Source: Monomorium pharaonis
Lineage: Eukaryota > Arthropoda > Insecta > Hymenoptera > Formicidae
NCBI RefSeq assembly: GCF_013373865.1
Contig: NC_050467.1
Span: 3,534,001 to 3,598,000, forward strand
Length of the DNA stretch: 64,000 bases
Reading direction: 5' to 3'
Below the pieces are notes generated by a model. It was not told where the DNA came from. It was given only the letters and a program-made list of their open reading frames with translations, and did no database searches. This document shows positions 60,094-64,000 of the stretch, one piece after another. The translations under genes and the position numbers were made by a program. The first letter of the stretch is position 1. Each line of letters begins with the position of its first letter.

Positions 60094-61440
60094 ATATTAA
60101 TTTCCTCCTCGAACAAATTTCTTTCATGTTAATATAAAAAATCGTAAAAATTTTATATGCGTTTCTCCGAAGTCATTAGAACCTCTCTCAGTTTAGAGCG
60201 ACTGAAACCGATCATCCTGTGCGCGTTAGGAACCTGGCAGAATTTTTAGCGCGTCCGAATTCCATCGTATCTCGGCCTAAAAACGCCGCGAGCTCGCGAG
60301 CGAAGGGGTACGTAGAGAATATCAATCGTCATTTTATTTTGTCGCGAGTCGCGCCGAGAGACGCGTGACGTACTACCGCTGCTTGGCACACATTCCACGG
60401 GCCACACATTGGCCACCGTGGCAGATCCTTATCGATACTCGTGTACACCGTCTCCGCACTTCGTCTCTTGGAAAGGTGGAATCCCGGAAGACACGATAGG
60501 GAAGGTCGGCCGAAACGAGTTTATACGACGTTCGCGCGCGACAGCGAGCGTATTTTTCATTTGTTACGGCGCGTAGCAACAATGCGAGCATCGCCGCTTC
60601 TTGCAAGCAGAATATCACGGGGAAAGAATTTTGATTAAAAAAATACGACGTAAGGTCGAATTATCTCTCTTTACAATCGACGGAAGGCATTACTTTTTAC
60701 GATATTTCTTTTTCTGTTTATAATTCTTCGGGAGGACATGTAGCTTCCCCCTTTCTTCTATAAAACTGCGCGATCGATCATCGCGAAATCAGTTGCGCTG
60801 GAAGAATTGAGATTTTCAAAGACACACAGCATCTCGGAATTGGAAATGAGATTACTTCATCGCGATGCTTGCACTTCTTACGAAGTCGCGCGGTTGTACT
60901 TCGTTCATACATATTTTTTAGCGAAGGGGAAAAAAATAGGAGGAGATCCCTTTGGCCGTACGTCGATCGCTCTTCGCTCGGCGCGCATTTTTCGAGTCGA
61001 TGCGTCTGACCGACGATGAACGGCCAGTACGAGGATCGTTTACGAATCGCCTCGTTGGGGTCCGCCAACTTGAAGCTCGCGCCGCGGCTTCTCGAGTCCT
61101 CGTGGAGGAGGCAGCCGGAGGAGGAAGAGAAGCAAGACGGTCGAGTACCACGGGGGGGGGGGGGGGAACTCGTTTGTTAGTTTTTGCCTGCCTACCCAAC
61201 GACGGGCAACGATCACTGTAGTTGCTCACCGCGGTCTCCCCCGGCCCTGGCAATCATCGATTTTTATAATTTTCCGTGTCCGCCGCTTTCTGAGCTTCCA
61301 GTACAACCGCTGACGCGCACATCTCCAGAGACGGGCATTCCCGTCTCCCCTGCCTCGTATTCTCGTGAAGTTTCTTCTCTAGGATATCGATCCTAAGGAT
61401 TTATCATTCGTTCCTTCGTGGGAATGTCATCGTGGTTAGT
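60094..61440. other. CpG-rich stretch, no supported gene
   Basis: Overlapping Arg/Pro-rich frames on both strands and a poly-G run at 61152. Nothing else recognised. Confidence 0.5.
61152..61166. repeat. poly-G run (15 bp)
   Basis: Pure G run, quadruplex-prone. Confidence 0.95.
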
Positions 61441-62791
61441 TCATCTTTAACCGTGATCACACATTCTATATAATTAAAATAGTATAATCGCCATAAGTCT
61501 AGATTTATGAATTATTAATTGTTGCCGTGATAATTTTTTTTGTTTACGTTAACATATCGTTATTAATCAATTAAAGTCAGGCACAATTGTTGAGATCAGA
61601 CGAGAATATCATACATTAATGATAGACAAGAGTAAACGTTGCTTTTATTATCTTGTATAATAAAATTTGTTAAAATTGGTTAATTTTACTGAAGAAATAT
61701 GCTTGTAATATTTGTTTCTAAATTGTGTCAAAGTGTTATTTCCTGACATATTCATTTTGTGTTAAATTGACGTAAAAAATTTTTACTACGCATGCTCTCA
61801 GCTAATGCTCTCGTCGACAGATCCTAAAAAATTAGTTTCAAATCTTAGAAAATTGTCAATTCTCTCTTTCTCTCTCTAGGAAAAGATTGTATCTTTAAAA
61901 AAATATGTATCTGCCGATACTAATATACATTCTGAAGGACATGATGGAGCTTTTAATGCGTAGCCGGGCTTGTATCGCGCTCGATCTCCGGGCTGTCGCC
62001 CGGAGGAGGTACCGGGAATTTACGAAGAGATCTCCCTCTCTTTTTCTCTCTCGCTCTCAGAGCGACAGTTAATTACAATTGGCAAACGCAGTGCGCGGCG
62101 CGGTCGTTGCGGCAATTAGTCATACACGACAACGGCACCGCGGACGTGTAGGATGATCGATAGCGACGCTATCGGCCGATGGGCGCCGCGAACTAGCGGA
62201 TCGCCCTTATGCCGTAATAATCTTCCCCTCCTCGCGCGTGAAAACTGTGATTAATACCACCTCGCTCACTTAATCTATCGCCGCGAGGCTCTTCCCGGCG
62301 ATCAAACCGCCGTCCCGTGTACTTCCACTTTGTTCCCCGCTCGCGCCTCCGTGCGCGTTGCGTTGCGTGGAAAATTGTAGAACAGATACGAATTTATTTG
62401 CGGGATATCTCTTCAATTTCTGCGTGCGAATATACCGTTAAATAAAAGCAATAATAACTCGATTACCTTTCGCTTCCGCGAGATAACTCTGTTCGTCTGT
62501 ACGCCGTATTCTTTTTTTTTTTCACGCTTGCAACATTCGAGCTCGCGAATTTACATCGCGTTCGGCCGATCCACTTTCTCCGACAAAGCGGGACTTTGCG
62601 CGTAAGATTTAAAGCGGGCAATACGGAGGGGAAAGAGAGAAAAGGTCGACCCCTTAAAGATCATGGAGCGCGCGCGGCCAGAGGCATGCGTAATTCGGCG
62701 ACAAAAGCGTACCTCCGACGCGACGGCCGTAGGTGCGATCATTTGGGTCAGCTACTTCGTGACGTCTCGAGCGTGCTTTTCGTGGACCAAA

Positions 62792-62797
<6 letters not shown>
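61441..62797. other. AT-rich then CpG-rich stretch, no gene seen
   Basis: AT-rich at 61441-61780; a C/T-rich run at 62033-62058 ends in an acceptor-like CGCTCTCAG without a supported exon. CpG-rich after 61960. Confidence 0.5.

Positions 62798-62875
<78 letters not shown>
62798..62875. repeat. long pure (GA)n microsatellite
   Basis: About 38 uninterrupted GA units, second in length only to the array at 18962. Confidence 0.98.
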
Positions 62876-62877
<2 letters not shown>

Positions 62878-62879
62878 GC

Positions 62880-63827
62880 GAGTTCACTCGCTCGGTCGTG
62901 AACCGCGTGCGAGAGCAAAAGCAAGAGCGCAAACCGGTGGACAGAGGTGACCGGATCCGGGCGGTTTCGCGAATGCCCGCTTGTAACCCGGACTTTTATA
63001 TCCTGCCCGATGCAATAAAACCCTTCGTCGGCATCTCGGCTTCTGTGCGCTACGACCTGTTCTCCCTCCTTCTCCCTCTGCTGCCCATCGCCGTACATCT
63101 TTTATCGTTTGGATCAGTCGCTGTTATTTTACGGATGTTCTTTCATTAATTTCCGATTTTGTCTTTTTGTTTTTTTCGACGTACTTTAATATAATTGACG
63201 GAATTTCAATGGGCAGTCGAGCGCTGACATAAAACTTTATTTCAAAATTTAAACGCTAATTATTACCAATAATATACCAGGTAATACGTCATTAAAGTAC
63301 TCGTGACGGCGTAACGAAATTTTTACGCAAGTCGATATGTACGGTTTTTTTGTCTGTCGTATCCATTTAATAAATTTATATAGCGGCTATTTGTTGAGCC
63401 AATTGATTAGTGAGTACTGCTTAAGTGAAAGTCGATATACTAATTAGCATCCTCTCACTATCAATGAATTGAAGATCTTACGCCAAAATTCTCGAGTTTA
63501 TTCCTGAATTTCGCAGAGGCGCACTTTGAATAATAGATGGAACAACTGCACCAGCCGTGGCTGTGCTGGGCTGGCTCATTGCTGCCTCGAAGGGGGATTT
63601 CTCTAATTACTTAACACGTCGCACGTGCACACGCGCCCGCTACACTGTATCGGAGTGAAATATCTCTCGGGCGCGAGTGTCTCAGGTCAAGAATCCTCGT
63701 CGTGTAACGATACATTCGCACGCGAAGGTTAACACATATGGACTTTCCCCAAAACTTGCATCGGCGACAGTCGGACGGCGAGCGAGCCGGCGACAAATTT
63801 CGCAAAATCCACCTCGCAGTTACTCAC

Positions 63828-63828
<1 letters not shown>
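62880..63828. other. mixed stretch, no supported gene
   Basis: The frame continuing out of the GA array is Arg/Ala-rich and not called. AT-rich at 63130-63400. No other structure seen. Confidence 0.5.
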
Positions 63829-63875
<47 letters not shown>

Positions 63876-63900
63876 CTCTCTCTCTCTCTCGCGCGCGCGC
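63829..63900. repeat. (TC)n microsatellite followed by (GC)n
   Basis: About 30 TC units with TTTCTTTC interruptions run directly into five GC units. The remaining 100 bp to the window end carry no recognisable feature. Confidence 0.95.
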
Positions 63901-64000
63901 GTACTCGTGGGCGGATTTTATGCGAAATCGCGTTGACGCGCCGCATCGCGCTGTTCAAGTACTTTACATCCTCTTGTTAAGAGAAAATACAACGTACACT

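Overview
This window looks like nuclear DNA of a hymenopteran insect, most likely an ant. The reasons are the mosaic of CpG-rich and AT-rich blocks, the many long (GA)n/(CT)n tracts, poly-G/C runs and small inverted-repeat elements. I infer the organism from composition alone; no gene here identifies a species.

I found no gene that I can name. No reading frame encodes a protein family I recognise, and I found no tRNA, rRNA, snRNA or known microRNA. Nearly all long open frames lie in CpG-rich DNA, where stop codons are rare, and their translations are dominated by Arg, Ser, Pro and Ala. The most economical reading is a gene desert or the inside of one or more very long introns.

Layout: CpG-rich, frame-permissive blocks (about 1-1.8, 3.1-4.1, 4.75-9.4, 12.3-19.1, 20.2-23.2, 23.5-27.1, 28.6-34.4, 35.5-37.1, 38.4-41.8, 42.2-45.6, 46.1-51.6, 52.8-56.2, 58.2-59.9 and 60.2-61.4 kb) alternate with AT-rich blocks (about 1.9-3.0, 4.1-4.75, 9.4-10.4, 11.5-12.3, 19.2-20.2, 27.1-27.7, 28.3-28.5, 35.2-35.5, 45.6-46.1, 51.6-52.8, 56.2-58.2, 59.9-60.2 and 61.4-61.9 kb). 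Some 25 microsatellites are scattered through it, the largest a pure (GA)n array of about 131 bp at 18962-19092.

The best-supported structured items are a 231-bp fold-back element flanked by TA (52518-52748), a probable diverged relative with similar ends (11604-12020), hairpins at 59918-60093 and 21637-21707, and a 36-bp tandem duplication at 37319-37390.

The most interesting functional hypothesis is recursive splicing. At 46078, and more weakly at 59892, 15698 and 42131, a pyrimidine-rich 3' splice site is joined directly to a 5' splice site with no exon between them, as in the ratchet points of long insect introns. These sites all read on the + strand. Several splice-bounded open segments, mostly on the - strand, are listed as low-confidence candidate exons so that they can be tested against RNA-seq.
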